A DNA stretch of 64,000 nucleotides from Delphinus delphis (lineage: Eukaryota; Chordata; Mammalia; Artiodactyla; Delphinidae). The translations under genes were made by a program, and so were the position numbers. The first letter of the stretch is position 1. Each line of letters starts with the position of its first letter. Below, piece after piece: positions 50,215 to 62,849 of the stretch. The notes below the pieces were generated by a model. That model was not told the origin of the DNA. It saw nothing but the letters and a program-made list of their open reading frames with translations, and did no database searches. Location: assembly GCF_949987515.2 (NCBI RefSeq), contig NW_027192671.1:372001-436000 (forward strand), given 5' to 3'.

Positions 50215-51793
50215 TCACAAACATGCAGAGTTATAAATGACAGCTATCGTCCAAAAATAGACTGAAGTAAGGCTGCCAAGAGGACTTGAAAGCGGGGCAG
50301 AATTGCAGGAAACCGATTTCAGGAGGTAGACTGGAATTGCATTGAAAGCATAGGAAAAGAGGCAGAACGTCCACAATGATGCACTTGGCCAAAAAGGGCG
50401 TATGCGTTTTTTCCTGAATATATTCAGGAAAAAACGCATACGCACTTTTTGGCCAACCAAGCAAGCTTGCAAAGGAAATCTGCACTACAATGAAGTCTCA
50501 CTTCCCCCCGGTCAAAAGGGCCATCTGAAAAAAGTGTAAAATCCAGAAAGGCAGGACAGGCCATGGAGAACTGGGAGCCTTGTTATGCTGATGGGCGGGA
50601 TGTAAATTGCCAACAACCACTTGGGAGAAGTGTATGGTGTTTCCTGAAACATCTAAAAAACAAAGCAACAGAGCCTAGGGCACTTCTACTTATGGTCCTA
50701 TAGCTTAGGGAAATTAAATTCAAAAAGACACAGCCACCCCAAAGTTTGGAACGGCTCTGTTTACAAGAACCTCGTTTACAGTACAAGTTCAACATCGCAG
50801 AAAGTGAAAAATGGATAAAGAACTTGTGGTACTTACGTACAATGCAGTATCACTCAGCAATGAAATCTATGTCATCAGGCCCGTAGCAGCATAATGAGTG
50901 GATTCAGGTACGATGATTCTAACTGAAATAAGTCACACAGAAAAAGAATCATCATAAGATATCACTAATACACGGAATGTAAACTTGGCTACACAGGAAC
51001 TGAATTACAGAACAGAACAGGGTCTCAAATTTAGAAAACCAACTTATGCTTGCTTAAGGGTAAAGGTGAGTTGGGGTGCTGCATAAAACCAGAGATTGAA
51101 ATGAGCACAGATAAAGTTCCTTAAGCCAAATATGGAATAGACAAGAGCTACTCCTTGCTCAACGAAATGGACTCAACACCGCATATTAAACGCCTAAGAA
51201 TGTACCTGACTAGTAAGTATCTTAAAACCTATGGATTGCTATGTCTCCGAAAGAGAATCAAGCATGTGTACAGGGGCATAAACGCAGCAGTGATAGGATT
51301 GGAGAGGTTCGGTGAGCAAATGAAGACCCTTTGAAGTCATATTGCATGGTACCCATTCCACGGGTTTCAAATACCCAGGTTTAAGGTATTCTTCCTTCAG
51401 CTAAAACATGCATGAGGAACCCAAGTATGATCAACCATGTGAACGGGAGACGTGTTCAAATATGTCTCAGTTTTCCTCCCCTGGTACTCGGGTGCAACAT
51501 TCCAGACGCTTTACTAACACTCTCCCCACTTGGAGAGTCAGCGCCTTTAACCTCCTGTTTGGCCCAGTTTGCAATTTCTGCGGAAGATGAACAGGAATAG
51601 CGAGAACCAATGAGAGACTAGCTGGAGGTGTCTGGACGGGCAAATTTAACTCTCATTTCCCACCAGGAAGAGGAAATAACCAAAGGCTCAGCGTGCCGTG
51701 CCGGAACCAGATTAGGGCCTGAAGCCATCCTGCGGTGTTGCGGCCAGCTCAAAAGAAAGCGAGTTGAAGAAAGGAGCTCAGGGGCACTGTAAT
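50215..51793. repeat. M33
   Basis: ACATGCAG start. Palindrome at 50385-50456 with one mismatched pair (CGCAC). CACTTCTAC near 50682, private AAAAAGAATCATC near 50941, CATGAGGAACCC at 51409. Confidence 0.9.
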
Positions 51794-53372
51794 TCACAAA
51801 CCTGCAGAGTTATAAATGACAGCTATCGTCCAAAAATAGACTGAAGTAAGGCTGCCAAGAGGACTTGAAAGCGGGGCAGAATTGCAGGAAACCGATTTCA
51901 GGAGGTAGACTGGAATTGCATTGAAAGCATAGGAAAAGAGGCAGAACGTACACAATGATGCACTTGGCCAAAAAGGGCGTATGCGTTTTTTCCTGAATAT
52001 ATTCAGGAAAAAACGCATACGCCCTTTTTGGCCAACCAAGCAAGCTTGCAAAGGAAATCTGCACTACAATGAAGTCTCACTTCCCCCCGGTCAAAAGGGC
52101 CATCTGAAAAAAGTGTAAAATCCAGAAAGGCAGGACAGGCCATGGAGAACTGGGAGCCTTGTTATGCTGATGGGCGGGATGTAAATTGCCAACAACCACT
52201 CGGGAGAAGTGTATGGTGTTTCCTGAAACATCTAAAAAACAAAGCAACAGAACCTAGGGCACTTCCACTTATGGTCCTATAGCTTAGGGAAATTAAAATC
52301 AAAAAGACACAGCCACCCCAAAGTTTGGAACGGCTCTGTTTACATGAACCTCGTTTACAGTACAAGTTCAACATCGCAGAAAGTGAAAAATGGATAAAGA
52401 AGTTGTGGTATTTACGTACAAAGCAATATCACTCAGCAATGAAATCTGTGTCATCAGGCCCTTAGCAGCATAATGAGTGTATTAAGGTACGATGAGTCTA
52501 ACTGAAATAAGTCACGCAAAAAAAGAAACATCATAAGATATCACTAATACACGGAATGTAAACTTGGCTACACAGGAACTGCATTCCAAAACAGAACAGG
52601 GTCTCAAATTTAGAAAACCAACTTATGCTTGCTTAAGGTGAAAGGTGAGTTGGGGTGCTGCATAAAACCAGAGATTGAAATGAGCACAGATAAAGTTCCT
52701 TAAGCCAAATATGGAATAGACAAGAGCTACTCCTTGCTCAACGAAATGGACACAAAACCCATATTAAACGCCTAAGAATGCACCTGACTAGTAAGTATCT
52801 TAAAACCTATGGATTGCTATGTCTCCGAAAGAGAATCAAGCATGTGTACAGGGGCATAAACGCAGCAGTGATAGGATTGGAGAGGTTCGGTGAGCAAATG
52901 GAGACCCTTTGAAGTCATATTGCATGGTACCCATTCCACGGGTTTCAACTACCCAGGTTTAAGGTATTCTTCCTTCAGCTAAAACATGCATGTGGGACCT
53001 AGAGTATGATCAACCATGTGATCGGGAGACGTGTTCAAATATGTCTCAGTTTTCGTACCCTGGTACTCGGGTGCAACATTCCAGACGCTTTACTAACACT
53101 CTCCCCACTTGGAGAGTCAGTCCCTTTAACCTCCTGTTTGGCCCAGTTTGCAATTTCTGTGGAAGATGAACAGGAATAGCGAGAACCAATGAGAGACTAG
53201 CTGGAGGTGTCTGGATGGGCAAATTTAACTCTCATTTCCCACCAGGAAGAGGAATTAACCAAAGGCTCAGCGTGCCGTGCCAGAACCAGATTAGGGCCTG
53301 AAGCCATCCTGCGGTGTTGCGGCCAGGTCACAAGAAAGCGAGTTGAAGAAAGGAGCTCAGGGGCACTGTAAT
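51794..53372. repeat. M34
   Basis: Near-copy of M32: GTACAC, perfect palindrome at 51964-52035, TTACATGAACC near 52341, ATGAGTGTATTAAGG at 52473. Confidence 0.9.
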
Positions 53373-54952
53373 TCACAAACATGCAGAGTTATAAATGACA
53401 GCTATCGTCCAAAAATAGACTGAAGTAAGGCTGCCAAGAGGACTTGAAAGCGGGGCAGAATTGCAGGAAACCGATTTCAGGAGGTAGACTGGAATTGCAT
53501 TGAAAGCATAGGAAAAGAGGCAGAACGTCCACAATGATGCACTTGGCCAAAAAGGGCGTATGCGTTTTTTCCTGAATATATTCAGGAAAAAACGCATACG
53601 CACTTTTTGGCCAACCAAGCAAGCTTGCAAAGGAAATCTGCACTACAATGAAGTCTCACTTCCCCCCGGTCAAAAGGGCCATCTGAAAAAAGTGTAAAAT
53701 CCAGAAAGGCAGGACAGGCCATGGAGAACTGGGAGCCTTGTTATGCTGATGGGCGGGATGTAAATTGCCAACAACCACTTGGGAGAAGTGTATGGTGTTT
53801 CCTGAAACATCTAAAAAACAAAGCAACAGAGCCTAGGGCACTTCTACTTATGGTCCTATAGCTTAGGGAAATTAAATTCAAAAAGACACAGCCACCCCAA
53901 AGTTTGGAACGGCTCTGTTTACAAGAACCTCGTTTACAGTACAAGTTCAACATCGCAGAAAGTGAAAAATGGATAAAGAACTTGTGGTACTTACGTACAA
54001 TGCAGTATCACTCAGCAATGAAATCTATGTCATCAGGCCCGTAGCAGCATAATGAGTGGATTCAGGTACGATGATTCTAACTGAAATAAGTCACACAGAA
54101 AAAGAAACATCATAAGATATCACTAATACACGGAATGTAAACTTGGCTACACAGGAACTGAATTACAGAACAGAACAGGGTCTCAAATTTAGAAAACCAA
54201 CTTATGCTTGCTTAAGGGGAAAGGTGAGTTGGGGTGCTGCATAAAACCAGAGATTGAAATGAGCACAGATAAAGTTCCTTAAGCCAAATATGGAATAGAC
54301 AAGAGCTACTCCTTGCTCAACGAAATGGACTGAACACCGCATATTAAATGCCTAAGAATGTACCTGACTAGTAAGTATCTTAAAACCTATGGATTGCTAT
54401 GTCTCCGAAAGAGAATCAAGCATGTGTACAGGGGCATAAACGCAGCAGTGATAGGATTGGAGAGGTTCGGTGAGCAAATGAAGACCCTTTGAAGTCATAT
54501 TGCATGGTACCCATTCCACGGGTTTCAACTACCCAGGTTTAAGGTATTCTTCCTTCAGCTAAAACATGCATGTGGGACCTAGAGTATGATCAATCATGTG
54601 ATTGGGAGACGTGTTCAAATATGTCTCAGTTTTCGTACCCTGGTACTCGGGTGCAACATTCCAGACGCTTTACTAACACTCTCCCCACTTGGAGAGTCAG
54701 TCCCTTTAACCTCCTGTTTGGCCCAGTTTGCAATTTCTGTGGAAGATGAACAGGAATAGCGAGAACCAATGAGAGACTAGCTGGAGGTGTCCGGATGGGC
54801 AAATTTAACTCTCATTTCCCACCAGGAAGAGGAATTAACCAAAGGCTCAGCGTGCCGTGCCAGAACCAGATTAGGGCCTGAAGCCATCCTGCGGTGTTGC
54901 GGCCAGGTCACAAGAAAGCGAGTTGAAGAAAGGAGCTCAGGGGCACTGTAAT
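53373..54952. repeat. M35
   Basis: First part is a near-copy of M33, including the CGCAC palindrome mismatch (53543-53614) and CACTTCTAC near 53839. The later part switches to the M20/M26 type (CAATCATGTGATTGGG near 54590). Confidence 0.9.
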
Positions 54953-56532
54953 TCACAAACCTGCAGAGTTATAAATGACAGCTATCGTCCAAAAATATAC
55001 TGAAGTAAGGCTGCCAAGAGGACTTGAAAGCGGGGCAGAATTGCAGGAAACCGATTTCAGGAGGTAGACTGGAATTGCATTGAAAGCATAGGAAAAGAGG
55101 CAGAACGTCCACAATGATGCACTTGGCCAAAAAGGGCGTATGCGTTTTTTCCTGAATATATTCAGGAAAAAACGCATACGCCCTTTTTGGCCAACCAAGC
55201 AAGCTTGCAAAGGAAATCTGCACTACAATGAAGTCTCACTTCCCCCCGGTCAAAAGGGCCATCTGAAAAAAGTATAAAATCCAGAAAGGCAGGACAGGCC
55301 ATGGAGAACTGGGAGCCTTGTTATGCTGATGGGCGGGATGTAAATTGCCAACAACCACTCGGGAGAAGTGTATGGTGTTTCCTGAAACATCTAAAAAACA
55401 AAGCAACAGAGCCTAGGGCACTTCCACTTATGGTCCTATAGCTTAGGGAAATTAAATTCAAAAAGACACAGCCACCCCAAAGTTTGGAACGGCTCTGTTT
55501 ACAAGAACCTCGTTTACAGTACAAGTTCAACATCGCAGAAAGTGAAAAATGGATAAAGAACTTGTGGTACTTACGTACAATGCAGTATCACTCAGCAATG
55601 AAATCTATGTCATCAGGCCCGTAGCAGCATAATGAGTGGATTCAGGTACGATGATTCTAACTGAAATAAGTCACACAGAAAAAGAAACATCATAAGATAT
55701 CACTAATACACGGAATGTAAACTTGGCTACACAGGAACTGAATTACAGAACAGAACAGGGTCTCAAATTTAGAAAACCAACTTATGCTTGCTTAAGGAGA
55801 AAGGTGAGTTGGGGTGCTGCATAAAACCAGAGATTGAAATGAGCACAGATAAAGTTCCTTAAGCCAAATATGGAATAGACAAGAGCTACTCCTTGCTCAA
55901 CGAAATGGACTCAACACCGCATATTAAACGTCTAAGAATGTACCTGACTAGTAAGTATCTTAAAACCTATGGATTGCTATGTCTCCAAAAGAGAATCAAG
56001 CATGTGTACAGGGGCATAAACGCAGCAGTGATAGGATTGGAGAGGTTCGGTGAGCAAATGAAGACCCTTTGAAGTCATATTGCATGGTACCCATTCCACG
56101 GGTTTCAACTACCCAGGTTCAAGGTATTCTTCCTTCAGCTAAAACATGCATGTGGGACCTAGAGTATGATCAACCATGTGATCGGGAGACGTGTTCAAAT
56201 ATGTCTCCGTTTTCGTACCCTGGTACTCGGGTGCAACATTCCAGACGCTTTACTAACACTCTCCCCACTTGGAGAGTCAGTCCCTTTAACCTCCTGTTTG
56301 GCCCAGTTTGCAATTTCTGTGGAAGATTAACAGGAATAGCGAGAACCAATGAGAGACTAGCTGGAGGTGTCTGGATGGGCAAATTTAACTCTCATTTCCC
56401 ACCAGGAAGAGGAATTAACCAAAAGCTCAGCATGCCGTGCCAGAACCAGATTAGGGCCTGAAGACATCCTGCGGTGTTGCGGCCAGGTCACAAGAAAGCG
56501 AGTTGAAGAAAGGAGCTCAGGGGCACTGTAAT
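54953..56532. repeat. M36
   Basis: AAAATATACTG near 54993, perfect palindrome at 55123-55194, GTATAAAATCC near 55272, GAAGATTAACAGG near 56323. GGTTCAAGG near 56117 removes a stop and gives a chance 130-codon frame at 56069-56461. Confidence 0.9.
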
Positions 56533-58111
56533 TCACAAACCTGCAGAGTTATAAATGACAGCTATCGTCCAAAAATAGACTGAAGTAAGGCTGCCAAGAG
56601 GACTTGAAAGCGGGGCAGAATTGCAGGAAACCGATTTCAGGAGGTAGACTGGAATTGCATTGAAAGCATAGGAAAAGAGGCAGGACGTCCACAATGATGC
56701 ACTTGGCCAAAAAGGGCGTATGCGTTTTTTCCTGAATATATTCAGGAAAAAACGCATACGCCCTTTTTGGCCAACCAAGCAAGCTTGCTAAGGAAATCTG
56801 CACTACAATGAAGTCTCACTTCCCCCCGGTCAAAAGGGCCATCTGAAAAAAGTGTAAAATCCAGAAAGGCAGGACAGGCCATGGAGAACTGGGAGCCTTG
56901 TTATGCTGATGGGCGGGATGTAAATTGCCAACAACCACTCGGGAGAAGTGTATGGTGTTTCCTGAAACATCTAAAAAACAAAGCAACAGAGCCTAGGGCA
57001 CTTCCACTTATGGTCCTATAGCTTAGGGAATTTAAAATCAAAAAGACACAGCCACCCCAAAGTTTGGAACGGCTCTGTTTACAAGAACCTCGTTTACAGT
57101 ACAAGTTCAACATCGCAGAAAGTGAAAAATGGATAAAGAAGTTGTGGTATTTACGTACAAAGCAATATCACTCAGCAATGAAATCTGTGTCATCAGGCCC
57201 TTAGCAGCACAATGAGTGGATTCAGGTATGATGATTCTAACTGAAATAAGTCACACAGAAAAAGAAACATCATAAGATATCAGTAATACACGGAATGTAA
57301 ACTTGGCTACACAGGAACTGAATTACAGAACAGAACAGGGTCTCAAATTTAGAAAACCAACTTATGCTTGCTTAAGGGGAAAGGTGAGTTGGGGTGCTGC
57401 ATAAAACCAGAGATTGAAATGAGCACAGATAAAGTTCCTTAAGCCAAATATGGAATAGACAAGAGCTACTCCTTGCTCAACGAAATGGACTCAACACCGC
57501 ATATTAAACGCCTAAGAATGTACCTGACTAGTAAGTATCTTAAAACCTATGGATTGCTATGTCTCCGAAAGAGAATCAAGCATGTGTACAGGGGCATAAA
57601 CGCAGCAGTGATAGGATTGGAGAGGTTCGGTGAGCAAATGAAGACCCTTTGAAGTCATATTGCATGGTACCCATTCCACGGGTTTCAACTACCCAGGTTT
57701 AAGGTATTCTTCCTTCAGCTAAAACATGCATGTGGAACCCAAGTATGATCAACCATGTGAACGGGAGACGTGTTCAAATATGTCTCAGTTTTCGTACCCT
57801 GGTACTCGGGTGCAACATTCCAGACGCTTTACTAACACTCTCCCCACTTGGAAAGTCAGCGCCTTTAACCTCCTGTTTGGCCCAGTTTGCAATTTCTGCG
57901 GAAGATGAACAGGAATAGCGAGAACCAATGAGAGGCTAGCTGGAGGTGTCTGGACGGGCAAATTTAACTCTCATTTCCCACCAGGAAGAGGAAATAACCA
58001 AAGGCTCAGCGTGCCGTGCCGGAACCAGATTAGGGCCTGAAGACATCCTGCGGTGTTGCGGCCAGGTCACAAGAAAGCGAGTTGAAGAAAGGAGCTCAGG
58101 GGCACTGTAAT
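56533..58111. repeat. M37
   Basis: GCAGGACG then perfect palindrome at 56703-56774, GCTTGCTAAGG near 56782, GGGAATTTAAAATC near 57027, CTTGGAAAGTCAGC near 57846. Matches M30. Confidence 0.9.
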
Positions 58112-59690
58112 TCACAAACCTGCAGAGTTATAAATGACAGCTATCGTCCAAAAATAGACTGAAGTAAGGCTGCAAAGAGGACTTGAAAGCGGGGCAGAAT
58201 TGCAGGAAACCGATTTCAGGAGGTAGACTGGAATTGCATTGAAAGCATAGGAAAAGAGGCAGAACGTCCACAATGATGCACTTGGCCAAAAAGGGCGTAT
58301 GCGTTTTTTCCTGAATATATTCAGGAAAAAACGCATACGCCCTTTTTGGCCAACCAAGCAAGCTTGCAAAGGAAATCTGCACTACAATGAAGTCTCACTT
58401 CCCCCCGGTCAAAAGGGCCATCTGAAAAAAGTGTAAAATCCAGAAAGGCAGGACAGGCCATGGAGAACTGGGAGCCTTCTTATGCTGAAGGGCGGGATGT
58501 AAATTGCCAACAACCACTCAGGAGAAGTGTATGGTGTTTCCTGAAACATCTAAAAAACAAAGCAATAGAGCCTAGGGCACTTCCACTTATGGTCCTATAG
58601 CTTAGGGAATTTAAAATCAAAAAGACACAGCCACCCCAAAGTTTCGAACGGCTCTGTTTACAAGAACCTCGTTTACAGTACAAGTTCAACATCGCAGAAA
58701 GTGAAAAATGGATAAAGAAGTTGTGGTATTTACTTACAAAGCAATATCACTCAGCAATGAAATCTGTGTCATCAGGCCCTTAGCAGCACAATGAGTGGAT
58801 TCAGGTATGATGATTCTAACTGAAATAAGTCACACAGAAAAAGAAACATCATAAGATATCAGTAATACACGGAATGTAAACTTGGCTACACAGGTACTGA
58901 ATTACAGAACAGAAGAGGGTCTCAAATTTAGAAAACCAACTTATGCTTGCTTAAGGGGAAAGGTGAGTTGGGGTGCTGCATAAAACCAGAGATTGAAATG
59001 AGCACAGATAAAGTTCCTTAAGCCAAATATGGAATAGACAAGAGCTACTCCTTGCTCAACGAAATGGACTCAACACCGCATATTAAACGCCTAAGAATGT
59101 ACCTGACTAGTAAGTATCTTAAAACCTATGGATTGCTATGTCTCCGAAAGAGAATCAAGCATGTGTACAGGGGCATAAACGCAGCAGTGATAGGATTGGA
59201 GAGGTTCGGTGAGCAAATGAAGACCCTTTGAAGTCATATTGCATGGTACCCATTCCACGGGTTTCAACTACCCAGGTTTAAGGTATTCTTCCTTCAGCTA
59301 AAACATGCATGTGGAACCCAAGTATGATCAACCATGTGATCGGGAGACGTGTTCAAATATGTCTCAGTTTTCGTACCCCGGTACTCGGGTGCAACATTCC
59401 AGACGCTTTACTAACACTCTCCCCACTTGGAGAGTCAGTCCCTTTAACCTCCTGTTTGGCCCAGTTTGCAATTTCTGTGGAAGATGAACAGGAATAGCGA
59501 GAACCAATGAGAGACTAGCTGGAGGTGTCTGGATGGGCAAATTTAACTCTCATTTCCCACCAGGAAGAGGAATTAACCAAAGGCTCAGCGTGCCGTGCCG
59601 GAACCAGATTAGGGCCTGAAGCCATCCTGCCGTGTTGCGGCCAGCTCAAAAGAAAGCGAGTTGAAGAAAGGAGCTCAGGGGCACTGTAAT
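58112..59690. repeat. M38
   Basis: GCTGCAAAGAGG near 58170, perfect palindrome at 58282-58353, CTGAAGGGCGGG near 58486, TTTCGAACGG near 58642, GAAGAGGGTC near 58912. Confidence 0.9.
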
Positions 59691-61270
59691 TCACAAACAT
59701 GCAGAGTTATAAATGACAGCTATCGTCCAAAAATAGACTGAAGTAAGGCTGCCAAGAGGACTTGAAAGCGGGGCAGAATTGCAGGAAACCGATTTCAGGA
59801 GGTAGACTGGAATTGCATTGAAAGCATAGGAAAAGAGGCAGAACGTCCACAATGATGCACTTGGCCAAAAAGGGCGTATGCGTTTTTTCCTGAATATATT
59901 CAGGAAAAAACGCATACGCCCTTTTTGGCCAACCAAGCAAGCTTGCAAAGGAAATCTGCACTACAATAAAGTCTCACTTCCCCCCGGTCAAAAGGGCCAT
60001 CTGAAAAAAGTGTAAAATCCAGAAAGGCAGGACAGGCCATGGAGAACTGGGAGCCTTGTTATGCTGAAGGGCGGGATGTAAATTGCCAACAACCACTCGG
60101 GAGAAGTGTATGGTGTTTCCTGAAACATCTAAAAAACAAAGCAACAGAGCCTAGGGCACTTCCACTTATGGTCCTATAGTTTAGGGAATTTAAAATCAAA
60201 AAGACACAGCCACCCCAAAGTTTCGAACGGCTCTGTTTACAAGAACCTCGTTTACAGTACAAGTTCAACATCGCAGAAAGTGAAAAATGGATAAAGAACT
60301 TGTGGTACTTACGTACAATGCAGTATCACTCAGCAGTGAAATCTATGTCATCAGGCCCGTAGCAGCATAATGAGTGGATTCAGGTACGATGATTCTAACT
60401 GAAATAAGTCACACAGAAAAAGAAACATCATAAGATATCACTAATACACGGAATGTAAACTTGGCTACACAGGAACTGAATTACAGAACAGAACAGGGTC
60501 TCAAATTTAGAAAACCAACTTATGCTTGCTTAAGGGGAAAGGTGAGTTGGGGTGCTGCATAAAACCAGAGATTGAAATGAGCACAGATAAAGTTCCTTAA
60601 GCCAAAAATGGAATAGACAAGAGCTACTCCTTGCTCAAGGAAATGGACTCAACACCGCATATTAAACGCCTAAGAATGTACCTGACTAGTAAGTATCTTA
60701 AAACCTATGGATTGCTATGTCTCCGAAAGAGAATCAAGCATGTGTACAGGGGCATAAACGCAGCAGTGATAGGATTGGAGAGGTTCGGTGAGCAAATGAA
60801 GACCCTTTGAAGTCATATTGCATGGTACCCATTCCACGGGTTTCAACTACCCAGGTTTAAGGTATTCTTCCTTCAGCTAAAACATGCATGTGGAACCTAG
60901 AGTATGATCAACCATGTCATCGGGAGACGTGTTCAAATATGTCTCAGTTTTCGTACCCTGGTACTCGGGTGCAACATTCCAGACGCTTTACTAACACTCT
61001 CCCCACTTGGAGAGTCGGTCCCTTTAACCTCCTGTTTGGCCCAGTTTGCAATTTCTGTGGAAGATGAACAGGAATAGCGAGAACCAATGAGAGACTAGCT
61101 GGAGGTGTCTGGATGGGCAAATTTAACTCTCATTTCCCACCAGGAAGAGGAATTAACCAAAGGCTCAGCGTGCCGTGCCGGAACCAGATTAGGGCCTGAA
61201 GACATCCTGCGGTGTTGCGGCCAGGTCACAAGAAAGCGAGTTGAAGAAAGGAGCTCAGGGGCACTGTAAT
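59691..61270. repeat. M39
   Basis: ACATGCAG start, perfect palindrome at 59861-59932, private CAATAAAGTCTC near 59964, CTGAAGGGCGGG near 60064, TTTCGAACGG near 60221. Confidence 0.9.
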
Positions 61271-62849
61271 TCACAAACCTGCAGAGTTATAAATGACAGC
61301 TATCGTCCAAAAATAGACTGAAGTAAGGCTGCCAAGAGGACTTGAAAGCGGGGCAGAATTGCAGGAAACCGATTTCAGGAGGTAGACTCAAATTGCTTTG
61401 AAAGCATAGGAAAAGAGGCAGAACGTCCACAATGATGCACTTGGCCAAAAAGGGCGTATGCGTTTTTTCCTGAATATATTCAGGAAGAAACGCATACGCC
61501 CTTTTTGGCCAACCAAGCAAGCTTGCTAAGGAAATCTGCACTACAATGAAGTCTCACTTCCCCCCGGTCAAAAGGGCCATCTGAAAAAAGTGTAAAATCC
61601 AGAAAGGCAGGACAGGCCATGGAGAACTGGGAGCCTTGTTATGCTGATGGGCGGGATGTAAATTGCCAACAACCACTCGGGAGAAGTGTATGGTGTTTCC
61701 TGAAACATCTAAAAAACAAAGCAACAGAGCCTAGGGCACTTCCACTTATGGTCCTATAGCTTAGGGAATTTAAAATCAAAAAGACACAGCCACCCCAAAG
61801 TTTGGAACGGCTCTGTTTACAAGAACCTCGTTTACAGTACAAGTTCAACATCGCAGAAAGTGAAAAATGGATAAAGAAGTTGTGGTATTTACTTACAAAG
61901 CAATATCACTCAGCAATGAAATCTGTGTCATCAGGCCCTTAGCAGCACAATGAGTGGATTCAGGTATGATGATTCTAACTGAAATAAGTCACACAGAAAA
62001 AGAAACATCATAAGATATCAGTAATACACGGAATGTAAACTTGGCTACACAGGAACTGAATTACAGAACAGAACAGGGTCTCAAATTTAGAAAACCAACT
62101 TATGCTTGCTTAAGGGGAAAGGTGAGTTGGGGTGCTGCATAAAACCAGAGATTGAAATGAGCACAGATAAAGTTCCTTAAGCCAAATATGGAATAGACAA
62201 GAGCTACTCCTTGCTCAACGAAATGGACTCAACACCGCATATTAAACGCCTAAGAATGTACCTGACTAGTAAGTATCTTAAAACCTATGGATTGCTATGT
62301 CTCCGAAAGAGAATCAAGCATGTGTACAGGGGCATAAACGCAGCAGTGATAGGATTGGAGAGGTTCGGTGAGCAAATGAAGACCCTTTGAAGTCATATTG
62401 CATGGTACCCATTCCACGGGTTTCAACTACCCAGGTTTTAGGTATTCTTCCTTCAGCTAAAACATGCATGTGGAACCCAAGTATGATCAACCATGTGAAC
62501 GGGAGACGTGTTCAAATATGTCTCAGTTTTCGTACCCTGGTACTCGGGTGCAACATTCCAGACGCTTTACTAACACTCTCCCCACTTGAAAACTCAGCGC
62601 CTTTAACCTCCTGTTTGCCCCAGTTTGCAATTTCTGCGGAAGATGAACAGGAATAGCGAGAACCAATGAGAGGCTAGCTGGAGGTGTCTGGACGGGCAAA
62701 TTTAACTCTCATTTCCCACCAGGAAGAGGAAATAACCAAAGGCTCAGCATGCCGGGCCGGAACCAGATTAGGGCCTGAAGCCATCCTGCGGTGTTGCAGC
62801 CAGCTCAAAAGAAAGCGAGTTGAAGAAACGAGCTCAGGGGCACTGTAAT
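61271..62849. repeat. M40
   Basis: Palindrome at 61441-61512 with one mismatched pair (CAGGAAGAAAC). GACTCAAATTGC near 61386, GCTTGCTAAGG near 61520, GGTTTTAGG near 62436, CTTGAAAACTCAGC near 62585. Confidence 0.9.

Larger units (their letters stand above)
47812..54210. repeat. Recent 3158-bp tandem duplication of a dimer
   Basis: About 47812-50969 and 50970-54127 share rare variants in the same order: CATGAGGAACCC (48251, 51409), TTACATGAACC (near 49182, 52341), ATGAGTGTATTAAGG (49315, 52473), GGACACAAAACCCAT (near 49590, 52748), ATGGAGACCC, and the CGCAC palindrome arm. Few differences were seen (for example GCTGG against GCCGG near 48542 and 51701). The left edge lies after CAGTAATAC/CACTAATAC (47805, 50963). 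The exact right edge is uncertain. Confidence 0.82.
47057..58111. repeat. Seven-monomer higher-order unit, register 3 (M31-M37)
   Basis: M31-M33 and M36-M37 match M24-M26 and M29-M30 at 11,055-11,057 bp. M34-M35 do not match M27-M28 but are near-copies of M32-M33, so a local duplication has overwritten or displaced two monomers while the total stays seven. Confidence 0.72.

Noticed and set aside
56069..56461. 130-codon plus-strand open frame
   Set aside because: Created by loss of stops near 56117 and 56327 in one monomer. Homologous frames in neighbours are interrupted.
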